A DNA stretch of 64,000 bases, taken from positions 44,653-108,652 of the forward strand of contig JBLMZA010000129.1 in assembly GCA_050258555.1 (NCBI GenBank), given 5' to 3'. This DNA is from CAISDA01 sp050258555. GTDB taxonomy: Bacteria > Bacteroidota > Ignavibacteria > UBA10030 > UBA8401. The translations under genes and the position numbers were made by a program. The notes under the pieces are model-generated. The model was not told the DNA's origin and searched no databases. It worked only from the letters and a program-made list of their open reading frames with translations. Each line of letters starts with the position of its first letter. Position 1 is the first letter of the stretch. Of the stretch, positions 1 to 7,763 are shown one piece after another.

Positions 1-2
1 TG

Positions 3-593
3 CTTGTGACGGCGCTCTCGCTGTTCATCAACTCCATGGCGGGATACGCGTTCGCCAAATACCGCTTCGCCGGACGCGAGAGGCTCTTCCGCCTTCTCAT
101 CACATCGATGGTCGTGCCGGCGCAGATCACGATGCTTCCGCTGTTCCTGCTGATGAACAAGCTCGGGCTCGTGAACACCTACTGGGGACTCCTCATTCCC
201 GGCATGGCAAGCATCTTCGGCATCTTCCTCATCCGGCAGTATGCGCTTTCGATTCCCGACAGCCTGATCGAGGCCGCGCGCATGGACGGCGCGGGCGACT
301 TCGAGATCTATTGGCGCGTCATCCTTCCCTTATGCAAGCCCATCCTTGTGACGCTGGCCATCTTCACATTCATGGGCACATGGAACGATTTTTTGTGGCC
401 GCTCATCATCATGACCGACGACTCGATGTACACGCTGCCGGTGGCGCTGCAGAATCTGATGGGAGAGCACACGCTCGATGTCGAGCTGATGATGGCCGGC
501 TCCGTGCTGACCACGCTTCCGGTGATGATCGTCTTTGTTGCGATGCAGAAATATTACATCGAGGGCATCATGATGGGAAGCGTGAAAGGGTGA
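3..593 (+). CDS. Carbohydrate ABC transporter permease, MalG/UgpE type (5' end cut off)
   Basis: This is the C-terminal 196 residues of an inner-membrane permease of a sugar ABC importer; the reading frame is open to the window edge, so the true start lies upstream. The binding-protein-dependent transport domain is recognisable from the EAA loop that contacts the ATPase (EAARMDGAGDFEIYWRVILP), followed by hydrophobic segments and the usual short C-terminal tail ending in MMGSVKG. Members of this family pair with a second permease (MalF/UgpA type), a solute-binding protein and an ATPase, which would be expected upstream. The substrate cannot be read from the permease alone. Family assignment is secure; sugar class is inferred. 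Confidence 0.9.
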   Translation, partial: LVTALSLFINSMAGYAFAKYRFAGRERLFRLLITSMVVPAQITMLPLFLLMNKLGLVNTYWGLLIPGMASIFGIFLIRQYALSIPDSLIEAARMDGAGDFEIYWRVILPLCKPILVTLAIFTFMGTWNDFLWPLIIMTDDSMYTLPVALQNLMGEHTLDVELMMAGSVLTTLPVMIVFVAMQKYYIEGIMMGSVKG

Positions 594-961
594 CGCTTAA
601 AAACTTCTAATCCGCATTAGCGATTTCTAACGATGATTTCGCCCGCACGCATGCTATCTTCCCTGTGTCACAAGACCTGAGCGCTCCCGGAATAGACTGA
701 GTCTGATCATGGCATCGTCATGGCGCCGGAGCGTGCGGGCGGCAAGTTTCGTGTGCTGAATGAGGTGCGTGCGAGGGGAGACGAACTTACTGCTTGCGCA
801 TCCGGCGCTCTTTACCATCGACGGCGGCACCCCGGGGGCGGCTCCGCCCTCCGGCAAAAAAAATGTACTGCTATTTAGTAAAATTATTTCTACCTTCCTA
901 CAAAAGCCGATTTTCAATTGCTGCCGTCAATTGGGCTTTTCTAACACCACTGAAGACATTT
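594..961. other. Long non-coding gap upstream of the sensor kinase
   Basis: I see no convincing gene here. A reading frame continuous with the kinase extends back to a TTG at 794, but its first part encodes no recognisable domain and then crosses an AT-rich stretch (about 857-960) that looks like promoter DNA. A small GC-rich hairpin (GGGCG at 836-840 paired with CGCCC at 845-849) precedes an A-run. The gap probably holds the end of the ABC operon and the promoter of the two-component pair; no clean -35/-10 pair could be assigned. Confidence 0.5.
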
Positions 962-2065
962 GTGAATTTTCCCGGTCCCGAATATATCAACGCGTCACTG
1001 GCCCACGGGCATCTGCATGACTATCTGGAGACGATCATCAATTCGATCGCCGCGCCCGTACTCGTGAAAAACAACCGCCACCAGTGGGTGCTGGTCAACG
1101 ACGCCTGCTGCCGATTCATCGGCCGGACGCGCGAGCAGCTCATCGGGAAGACGGATCACGATTACTTTCCGAAACATCAGGCCGATCTCTTCTGGGAGAT
1201 GGATAACCGTGTGCTTGCGACAAGGCAGGAGCATACCAATGAGGAGGAGCTGATCGACGCAGAGGGTGTGACGCACACGATTCTGACCACGAAGAATATC
1301 CACATCGATCCGCTGGGCGAAGCCTTCGTGGTGGCGGTGCTCACCGACATCACCGACAGGAAGAAAGACGAGGACGCGCTCAGCCTCTCGCGCCAGCAGC
1401 TGCGCGTGCTCTCGGCGCATACCGAGGCGATGGTGGAAAAGGAGCGCACGCGCATTGCGCGCGAAGTGCACGACGAGCTCGGCCAGTCGCTCACGGCGCT
1501 GAAGATGGACTGCATGTGGCTTGAGCGGCATTTTGCCGAAAGCCAGCAGGAGCTGAAGGCGCGCACGCGCATGATGTCGCAGCTGATCGACGACACGATC
1601 AAGACCGTGCGGCGCATCTCGACGGAACTCCGGCCCGAAATGCTCGACGACCTCGGACTGGCCGCGACCATCGAATGGCAGCTGCAGGAATTTGAAAAGC
1701 GCACCGGCATCACCTGGTCCCTCGACCTTCGACCGAAGGAGCTCGAGGTGCCCGATCCGATGAACACGGCCGTCTACCGCGTCTTCCTTGAGACGCTCAC
1801 CAATATCGCCCGCCACGCCCAGGCAAGCGCGATGAGCGTGGAGCTGCATGCCGACGAAAGCGAGGTGCGACTGCGCGTTCAGGACAACGGCGTCGGCATC
1901 ACGCCCGAAGCGGTGATGCGCTCGAGCTCGCTCGGACTCTTGGGCATACGCGAGCGCGTGGGATTTCTCGGCGGCTCATTCGAAATCACCGGCGCGCCCG
2001 GCAAAGGAACTACTGTTGAAATCAGAATCCCTATTATTCTTTCTCAACTTGGAGGTGAACCATGA
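962..2065 (+). CDS. PAS-domain sensor histidine kinase, NarX/DegS type (HisKA_3)
   Basis: Sensor kinase that would autophosphorylate and pass phosphate to the response regulator encoded next. From the GTG start chosen here (367 aa) there is an N-terminal PAS domain (about residues 20-135), a HisKA_3 dimerisation domain with the phospho-acceptor histidine in REVHDELGQS (about H170), and a HATPase domain with the N-box ETLTNIARHAQA, the DNGVGI G1 box and the GLLGIRERV G2 box. No membrane segment is visible, so it is probably cytosolic and senses a soluble signal through PAS. In-frame starts further upstream (ATG 863, TTG 794) would add a poorly coding, AT-rich segment, so GTG 962 is preferred; the start is uncertain. 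The stop overlaps the next start (ATGA). Confidence 0.85.
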   Translation: MNFPGPEYINASLAHGHLHDYLETIINSIAAPVLVKNNRHQWVLVNDACCRFIGRTREQLIGKTDHDYFPKHQADLFWEMDNRVLATRQEHTNEEELIDAEGVTHTILTTKNIHIDPLGEAFVVAVLTDITDRKKDEDALSLSRQQLRVLSAHTEAMVEKERTRIAREVHDELGQSLTALKMDCMWLERHFAESQQELKARTRMMSQLIDDTIKTVRRISTELRPEMLDDLGLAATIEWQLQEFEKRTGITWSLDLRPKELEVPDPMNTAVYRVFLETLTNIARHAQASAMSVELHADESEVRLRVQDNGVGITPEAVMRSSSLGLLGIRERVGFLGGSFEITGAPGKGTTVEIRIPIILSQLGGEP

Positions 2066-2694
2066 TTCGCATAATGATCGTTGACGACCATACTATTGTA
2101 CGACGCGGATTGAAGGACATTCTGGCCGAAGATCCCGAGTTCTCGGTTGTCTGCGAAGCCGGATCGTACGCGGAAATGATGGAGCTGTTAGGCAAGAAGA
2201 AGCCCGATGTGATATTGCTCGATTTGTCGCTTCCCGACAAGAGCGGGCTCGATATCATCGAGGAAATCGTCGCAAAGAAGGGCACGCCGCCGATTCTTGT
2301 GCTCTCTGTGTATTCGGAAGATCATTACGGCGTGCGCGTGCTCAAAGCCGGCGCTTCGGGCTTCATGAACAAGGAAGTCGCTCCTTCCGAGCTCATCGCG
2401 GCGGTGCATAAGGTCGCAGGCGGCGGCAAGTACGTCTCTTCGGCGCTTGCCGAAAAGATCGCCGGCCGGCTCTATGCCGACGCCGATATGGCCATACACG
2501 ATCTTCTCTCGAACCGCGAGTTCCAGGTGATGAAGATGATCGCCTCCGGAAAGACGCTCACCGAAATCGGCCATGAACTCGGGTTGAGCGTGAAGACCAT
2601 CAGCACCTACCGCATGCGCATCATGGAAAAGACGCGCATGAAGACCAACTCGGAGCTCACGCATTACGCGTTCCAGCACAAGCTGGTGGAATAA
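2062..2694 (+). CDS. NarL/FixJ-family response regulator
   Basis: DNA-binding response regulator and evident partner of the preceding kinase, with which it shares an ATGA overlap. The 210-residue protein has a receiver domain with the acidic pair in IVDDH, the phospho-acceptor aspartate D54 in ILLDLSLPD and the conserved lysine K104 in MNKE. A C-terminal LuxR-type helix-turn-helix follows (about residues 148-200; LSNREFQVMKMIASGKT then IGHELGLSVKTISTYRMRI). Target genes cannot be read from the sequence. An SD-like GGAGG lies at the end of the kinase gene. Assignment is secure at family level. Confidence 0.93.
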   Translation: MIRIMIVDDHTIVRRGLKDILAEDPEFSVVCEAGSYAEMMELLGKKKPDVILLDLSLPDKSGLDIIEEIVAKKGTPPILVLSVYSEDHYGVRVLKAGASGFMNKEVAPSELIAAVHKVAGGGKYVSSALAEKIAGRLYADADMAIHDLLSNREFQVMKMIASGKTLTEIGHELGLSVKTISTYRMRIMEKTRMKTNSELTHYAFQHKLVE

Positions 2695-2737
2695 AAAAAC
2701 GCGCAGGCGCGCCGCATCCGGTTTTCTGCATTGCACA

Positions 2738-2793
2738 ATGCCCGCACAGGGAAGAAGGAGAGAGACTGCTTCCTTCCATCCTTGTGCGGGCAT
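2738..2793. terminator. Bidirectional terminator hairpin between convergent genes
   Basis: An 11-nt perfect inverted repeat (2738-2748 against 2783-2793, ATGCCCGCACA/TGTGCGGGCAT) with further partial pairing of a GGAAG/CTTCC core lies between the end of the response regulator and the end of the convergent rubrerythrin gene. There is no long T-run on either side, so efficiency is uncertain, but its position fits shared termination. Confidence 0.6.
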
Positions 2794-2826
2794 TCGTGTC
2801 TCATCACTGCCTGCGCCGTAGGCGTG

Positions 2827-3492
2827 TCAGAGGACTTTGATCATTTCCCCGGGCTTCACGCCGCAGTCGGCGCAGCCGGTCGTTTTCGATGTCAGCACGA
2901 GTCCGCCGCACTTCGGGCAGATATAAAACGGAATGTGCGAAATGGCGCCGTTGTTGTCCGCCGCCTCGCGCATGAGCCGTATCTGCGCTTCATCGGCGCG
3001 CTTGAAGCGGCGGAATGTCGCGGCGATCTCGTTGAGCTTCTCGGCCTCTGCCGTCGCGATCAGGTTCGGATACATCGATTCGGTCTCGATCTGTTCGTCG
3101 CTTACGGCCATGCGCAGCGTCTGCATGGTCGTGCCCACGACGACCTTCTCGGGCGTGTACGGTTTCGGCACGACCCCCAGGGCTTTCATCTGCTCAAGAT
3201 GGGCGGCGGCGTGGATGGCTTCGCTCGCGGCGGCGGCGCGGTAGAGCCGGGCGACATTGGGCAGGTATTCCTTCGCGGCCTTCTTTGCAAACAGATCGTA
3301 TGTGTAGGCAAGCCGGGCCTCGCGCGCATAGGCCGTCTGAAGATTTTCAGGCGTCACAAGCGGCTTCTTTTCGATCTCCTCCTGCTGGCGGCAGCCTTCC
3401 AGTACGGCCACGGATGGAAGAAGCATGCAGAAGGCGAGTGCGGCAGACAGGCGGACGAGTGCGGTGCGATACAGCGGTTGATGTTGTTTCAT
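2827..3492 (-). CDS. Rubrerythrin-like lipoprotein
   Basis: Predicted 221-residue exported, lipid-anchored ferritin-like protein. Residues 1-34 form a lipoprotein signal peptide ending in LEGC (lipidated C34). A four-helix diiron domain follows, with the rubrerythrin-type motifs AREARLAY (E58) and ASEAIHAAAH (E91, H94) and a later EAEKLNEIA helix. The C-terminus is a rubredoxin-like zinc/iron knuckle (CPKCGG and CADCG). Rubrerythrins reduce peroxides using a diiron site and a rubredoxin centre; export to the envelope is unusual because most are cytosolic. The start is fixed by AAGGAGG eight bases upstream; a longer in-frame extension to 3594 lacks this and is rejected. Confidence 0.85.
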   Translation of the reverse strand: MKQHQPLYRTALVRLSAALAFCMLLPSVAVLEGCRQQEEIEKKPLVTPENLQTAYAREARLAYTYDLFAKKAAKEYLPNVARLYRAAAASEAIHAAAHLEQMKALGVVPKPYTPEKVVVGTTMQTLRMAVSDEQIETESMYPNLIATAEAEKLNEIAATFRRFKRADEAQIRLMREAADNNGAISHIPFYICPKCGGLVLTSKTTGCADCGVKPGEMIKVL

Positions 3493-3620
3493 GGCGGAAC
3501 CCTCCTTGAAAGATGAAAGTTCACTGCCGGTCACAAAGCGGCGGCCGATGCGCGCGGGGATACCGTGCGCACCCGAATGTACAGGGAAATTCAACGAAAA
3601 GAAAGAGGGGGAGGCGCCCT

Positions 3621-4904
3621 TCAGGATGCCGGTTCCAGCGAGAGCATGATTTCGAGTTCTTCGGTGCCGGGAAACATATCGAAGGGGATGGCCGCGCGCA
3701 GCCGGTAGCCCGCACTCTGCCAGCGCGTGAGCTCCGATTTCAGAAGATCGATATTGCAGACGATGTGGCAGACGCGCGCAGGCCGATAGGAGGCGAGCGC
3801 GTCGATCACGCCGGGCTTCGTGCCGCTGCGCGGCGGATCCAGAAGCACCTTGAGCGATTCTCCCTCATGCCTGATGAAGCGCGGAAGCGTCTCCTCGCTG
3901 ATGTCGCTTGCGAGATACCGCGCATGCTGGACGTGCAGCCGCGCGGCATTGGCCTTGGCGTCCTCGATCGACTCGCGCGAGAGCTCCACGCCGGTGATGC
4001 CGCGGACGCTTCCGGCCAGACAGAGCGAGAAGAGTCCGTATCCGCAATAGAGGTCATAGAGATGATCCTCCCGCGTGAGCTCCAGCGCTTCGCCGGCTTT
4101 CTTCGTGAAGAGCTCCAGGATCTGATGGTTGGTCTGTGAAAACGAAAGGGGCGAATAAAAGAACTTCCGTTCGCCGACTGTGTGGGCGATATCCGGCTTG
4201 CCGAAGAGCTTGTGGAGCACCATCTGCCGCTTCGTCTTCATCTGCGCATTGCCCGAGAGGTAGTACTTCGAGCGTTCGGGATCGATGAAGACGAAGACCG
4301 CGGCGATCGACGGCACATGCTTCGTCAGGTATTTCGAGAAGGCGGTGAACATCTGCCGGTCATGCGGCGCATAGCGCGAAGCGTTCACAATCACGGTGAA
4401 CTCGCGCGCGCCTCCCTTGATGATCAGATACGTGAGCAGTCCGGCCAGATCACGGTGCTCGGGCCTGGCGATGTAGGAGGAAACGGCGCGATAGATCTCC
4501 GCGTGGCCTTCGGGCTCGATCTGGCAGGCGCCGACTTCGATGCCGTAGGTGTTCGCGCGCGACTCATCGAGTCCGAGCAGGCCGAGCGTGTACTTCGGCT
4601 TGCGGAAGAAGACTTTCCTTTTCGTGACGGTCCGGTAATGGCGCGGCTTCGGCGCGCGCACGATCGGCTCGGGCGCACCCGGCAGTCCCTCGCGCTGCCA
4701 GAACTGCCGGAGCGCATCGGTCTTCAATGCGTATTCATGCTCGTACTCGATGCGCGAGGCAAGACAGAGCTCGCAGGGCGCGCCCTGCGCCGTGCGGCAT
4801 TCTCCTGCCGCGGTGGCGGCGGAGCGCGCCGGAACGCGCAGGGCTTCGGTGCGAAGCAGCATGCTGTATGCCGGATGTTCCGGGGTTTCGTTCTTCGGTG
4901 TCAT
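3621..4904 (-). CDS. TrmA/RumA-family class I SAM-dependent RNA methyltransferase
   Basis: Predicted RNA m5U methyltransferase of 427 residues. The C-terminal Rossmann domain carries the SAM motif LYDLYCGYG, the LLDPPRSG motif and the family-typical ending DMFPGTEELE. The catalytic cysteine position is kept (about C383) but in VCNID rather than the usual SCNP. Four cysteines (C36, C44, C47, C127) match the spacing of an iron-sulfur cluster as in RumA/RlmD. An N-terminal TRAM domain is not obvious. Likely substrates are 23S rRNA or tRNA uridines, which cannot be decided here. AGAAGG sits immediately upstream of the ATG. The next gene on this strand is separated by 128 bases, so it is probably transcribed separately. 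Confidence 0.82.
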   Translation of the reverse strand: MTPKNETPEHPAYSMLLRTEALRVPARSAATAAGECRTAQGAPCELCLASRIEYEHEYALKTDALRQFWQREGLPGAPEPIVRAPKPRHYRTVTKRKVFFRKPKYTLGLLGLDESRANTYGIEVGACQIEPEGHAEIYRAVSSYIARPEHRDLAGLLTYLIIKGGAREFTVIVNASRYAPHDRQMFTAFSKYLTKHVPSIAAVFVFIDPERSKYYLSGNAQMKTKRQMVLHKLFGKPDIAHTVGERKFFYSPLSFSQTNHQILELFTKKAGEALELTREDHLYDLYCGYGLFSLCLAGSVRGITGVELSRESIEDAKANAARLHVQHARYLASDISEETLPRFIRHEGESLKVLLDPPRSGTKPGVIDALASYRPARVCHIVCNIDLLKSELTRWQSAGYRLRAAIPFDMFPGTEELEIMLSLEPAS

Positions 4905-5000
4905 CCTTCTAAAATACGAACCCTCTGATTGAAAACAAAACCGCAGGCTCGAGAAAAATACGATTTTTAATTCTGCGCTTTTCTTGGTACATTACGTCAA

Positions 5001-5348
5001 ATGGACTTTAAAGACATCAAAAAGATCAGGAAGAAGCTCCGGCCTTCCGCACTGGGCGAACTCGCATGGGCCAACAAGAAAAGCACCGCCGTCGGCGCGC
5101 TCTTGTTCCTCGGACTGCTCTTCATGCTCTTCGCCGATAACGGAGTGCTCAGGCGCATGAAGCTCGAGCGCGAGCGCACGGCGCTCATGGAAAAGATCCG
5201 CATTGCCGAAGAGGAGCAGCGCATGCTCCGCAACCAGTCGCGCGCGCTCGACGGCGACCGCAAGGCGATCGAGAAGGTGGCGCGCGAAAAATACGGCATG
5301 GTCAGGCGGGGCGAAAAAGTGTACAAAATCGTTCCGAAGGCGCAATGA
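5001..5348 (+). CDS. divIC: FtsB/DivIC-family septum formation initiator
   Basis: Small bitopic division protein of 115 residues: a basic cytoplasmic N-terminus, one membrane segment (about residues 31-48, VGALLFLGLLFMLF), then a periplasmic coiled coil (about 50-95) and the C-terminal motif VAREKYGMVRRGEKVYKI typical of DivIC/FtsB. In other bacteria this protein joins FtsL and FtsQ/DivIB to activate septal wall synthesis. No Shine-Dalgarno is visible. A weak -10-like TACATT at 4988-4993 would put the transcription start almost on the ATG, so a leaderless message is possible. The stop overlaps rarA by ATGA, implying coupled translation. Confidence 0.85.
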   Translation: MDFKDIKKIRKKLRPSALGELAWANKKSTAVGALLFLGLLFMLFADNGVLRRMKLERERTALMEKIRIAEEEQRMLRNQSRALDGDRKAIEKVAREKYGMVRRGEKVYKIVPKAQ

Positions 5349-6643
5349 GCAGCCCGATGCCTACAACGCCGCTGGCTGAACGCGTCCGGCCCCGCACGCT
5401 CGATGAATTCATCGGGCAGCCCCATCTGGTGGGCGAAGGCAGGCCGCTGCGCCTGATGGTGGAATCCGACGCGCTCCGCTCCTTCATATTGTGGGGACCG
5501 CCCGGCGTCGGCAAAACGACGCTCGCGCGGATCATCGCCGCGCGCACCGAATCGGAATTCTTCGCGCTCAATGCCGTCTCCTCGGGCATCAAGGATGTGC
5601 GCGAGGTGATCGCCAAGGCCGAGGACTTCCGCACGATCGGAAAAAAGACGGTCCTCTTCATCGACGAGATCCACCGCTTCAACAAGGCCCAGCAGGACGG
5701 ACTCCTTCATTCGGTCGAAAGCGGCGTCATCACGCTCATCGGCGCCACGACAGAAAATCCGTCCTTCGAAGTGATCTCTCCGCTCTTGTCGCGTATGCGC
5801 GTCTTTGTGATGGATGCGCTCACAAAAGAGGACTGCGAGCGCATGCTGGTGCAGGCGCTGTCGGCCGATCCCGTGATCAATGCATCGACGGTCGAGATCG
5901 AGGATCCGGAGTTTCTCATTTATCTTTCGGGCGGCGACGGGCGCAAGCTCTTGAACGGACTCGAAGTCGCCTTCGGACTCGTCAGGCCCGACAGCGACGG
6001 CGTGCGGCACATCAAAAAGAAGACGCTCGAGGACGCCTTCCAGCGGCAGTATTCGCTCTACGACAAGAAGGGCGAGCAGCATTACGACATCATCTCGGCA
6101 TTCATCAAGTCGCTCCGCGGATCCGATCCCGATGCGGCCGTCTACTGGCTGGCGCGCATGCTCGACGGGGGAGAGGATCCGAAGTTCATCGCCCGGCGCA
6201 TGGTCATTCTCGCCTCGGAAGATGTGGGCAATGCCGATCCGGTGGGGCTCATGCTGGCCACCGACGGCTTCACCGCGGTCGATTACGTGGGCATGCCCGA
6301 GGCCCGGATCATCCTTGCGCATGTGGCGACGTACCTTGCCTCCGCGCCCAAGAGCAACGCCTCCTATATGGCGATCAATCAGGCGTACGAGGATGTTCGC
6401 GCGCTGCCGAATCTTCCGGTGCCGATTCATCTTCGCAACGCGCCGACCAAACTCATGAAGGAACTCGGCTACGGCGAGGCATACAAATACGCGCACGATT
6501 ATCCGAACCATTTCATCGAGCAGCAGTATCTGCCGGACAAGATCCGGAACAAAGTCTATTACGAGCCGACGGACAACGGGCGCGAAAAGTCGATACGCGA
6601 GCGCCTGGAATTTTTGTGGAAGCGCCGGCGGCCGAACACGTAA
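5345..6643 (+). CDS. rarA: Replication-associated recombination protein A (MgsA/RarA/WRNIP1 family)
   Basis: AAA+ ATPase of 432 residues acting at stalled replication forks. The Walker A loop GPPGVGKTT (residues 51-59), Walker B/sensor region LFIDEIHRFNKAQQD (about 104-118), a sensor ATTENPSF and an arginine-containing SRMRVF follow in the RarA order. The C-terminal tetramerisation region ends with the typical GYGEAYKYAHDYP and YLPD segment. Length matches the family. Translationally coupled to divIC. Very secure assignment. Confidence 0.96.
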   Translation: MSSPMPTTPLAERVRPRTLDEFIGQPHLVGEGRPLRLMVESDALRSFILWGPPGVGKTTLARIIAARTESEFFALNAVSSGIKDVREVIAKAEDFRTIGKKTVLFIDEIHRFNKAQQDGLLHSVESGVITLIGATTENPSFEVISPLLSRMRVFVMDALTKEDCERMLVQALSADPVINASTVEIEDPEFLIYLSGGDGRKLLNGLEVAFGLVRPDSDGVRHIKKKTLEDAFQRQYSLYDKKGEQHYDIISAFIKSLRGSDPDAAVYWLARMLDGGEDPKFIARRMVILASEDVGNADPVGLMLATDGFTAVDYVGMPEARIILAHVATYLASAPKSNASYMAINQAYEDVRALPNLPVPIHLRNAPTKLMKELGYGEAYKYAHDYPNHFIEQQYLPDKIRNKVYYEPTDNGREKSIRERLEFLWKRRRPNT

Positions 6644-6701
6644 CCTATGTGTTGTGCATCACTTCACGGTTGAAGCATCGCGCAGAGAAAGGATTGTGAG
6701 A

Positions 6702-7649
6702 ATGAATAACAAACTTGTCGTGGGCGTCGATCTCGGCGGCACGACGGTCAAGACCGGCCTTATCACGCGCTCGGGAGAGATCCTTGCGCTTTCCAAGCTC
6801 CCGACACTGGCCGACGACGGACCGAAAGCCGTATTGGGGCAGATCCGCAAATCGATCGAAGAGGTGATCGCGCATGCGGGACCGGCCGAAGTCACCGGCA
6901 TCGGCATCGGCTCTCCCGGCATCATCGAGAAGAACGGCATCGTGAAGGCGCCGCCGAACTTCAGGAATTGGACTTCCATCCCCATGGCCGATGAGATCTC
7001 CTTTGCCATGAAGATCCACACCGAAGTCGACAACGATGCGAACACGGCCGCGATCGCCGAATCGAAATTCGGCGCGGGCCGCGAATTCCCGAACTTCCTG
7101 TTCATCATCTGGGGCACGGGCGTCGGCGGCGGCATCATCATGAACGGACAGATCTACCGCGGGCCGCACGGCGGCGCGGGCGAAGTCGGACACATCTCGA
7201 TCGATCACAACGGCCCCGTCTGCAACTGCGGATCGCGCGGATGCGTCGAGGCCTACGTCGGGCAGCGCTACCTGTCGGCCCGGACGGCCGAGAAACTGAA
7301 GTCGCATCCCGAATCGAAGATCAACGAACTCATCGGCGGCGATCTCTCGAAGGTCGAGCCGCTCTATATCAGTCAGGCGGCGCACGAAGGAGATCCTCTG
7401 GCGCGCGAAATCTTCACCGAAGCCGGCCGGCTTCTGGGCGTGATGATCGGCGGCGTGATGAACACGCTCGACTACCGCATCACGATCGTTGGCGGCGGCG
7501 TGTCGGCCGCAGGCCAGTTCGTGTTCGATGCGATCACCGAGTCGGCGAAAGCCTCCGTCCAGGCTCCGCTCAAGGCGGGCATCCGCGTCATTCCCGCACA
7601 GCTCGGCAACACGGCAGGCATGCTCGGCGCGGCCGGACTCGTCCTGTAA
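6702..7649 (+). CDS. ROK-family sugar kinase (glucokinase-like)
   Basis: Cytosolic 315-residue sugar kinase of the ROK family. The N-terminal phosphate-binding loop GVDLGGTTVKTGL, the catalytic region with DNDANTAAIAE, the sugar-contact EVGHI and the structural zinc motif CNCGSRGCVEAY are all present; no N-terminal helix-turn-helix exists, so it is an enzyme rather than a ROK repressor. Glucose is the most likely substrate but other hexoses or N-acetylated sugars are possible. ATG 6702 has AAAGGA upstream; a longer in-frame start at 6654 overlaps spacer DNA and is rejected. It lies 58 bases after rarA. Confidence 0.9.
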   Translation: MNNKLVVGVDLGGTTVKTGLITRSGEILALSKLPTLADDGPKAVLGQIRKSIEEVIAHAGPAEVTGIGIGSPGIIEKNGIVKAPPNFRNWTSIPMADEISFAMKIHTEVDNDANTAAIAESKFGAGREFPNFLFIIWGTGVGGGIIMNGQIYRGPHGGAGEVGHISIDHNGPVCNCGSRGCVEAYVGQRYLSARTAEKLKSHPESKINELIGGDLSKVEPLYISQAAHEGDPLAREIFTEAGRLLGVMIGGVMNTLDYRITIVGGGVSAAGQFVFDAITESAKASVQAPLKAGIRVIPAQLGNTAGMLGAAGLVL

Positions 7650-7763
7650 ACCGTCAGAAAGTTTTTTTCGAGAATGGCTCCACTGCGACATACGTCTGCC
7701 CATACACACGGAGGATCCCGCTTGTGCGCCCGGATCCCTGGCAGGCGTGCGTCCGGAGCTCTC

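Noticed and set aside
654..917. An 87-codon minus-strand frame in the gap before the kinase
   Set aside because: No homology seen, no SD, and it overlaps the likely promoter region.
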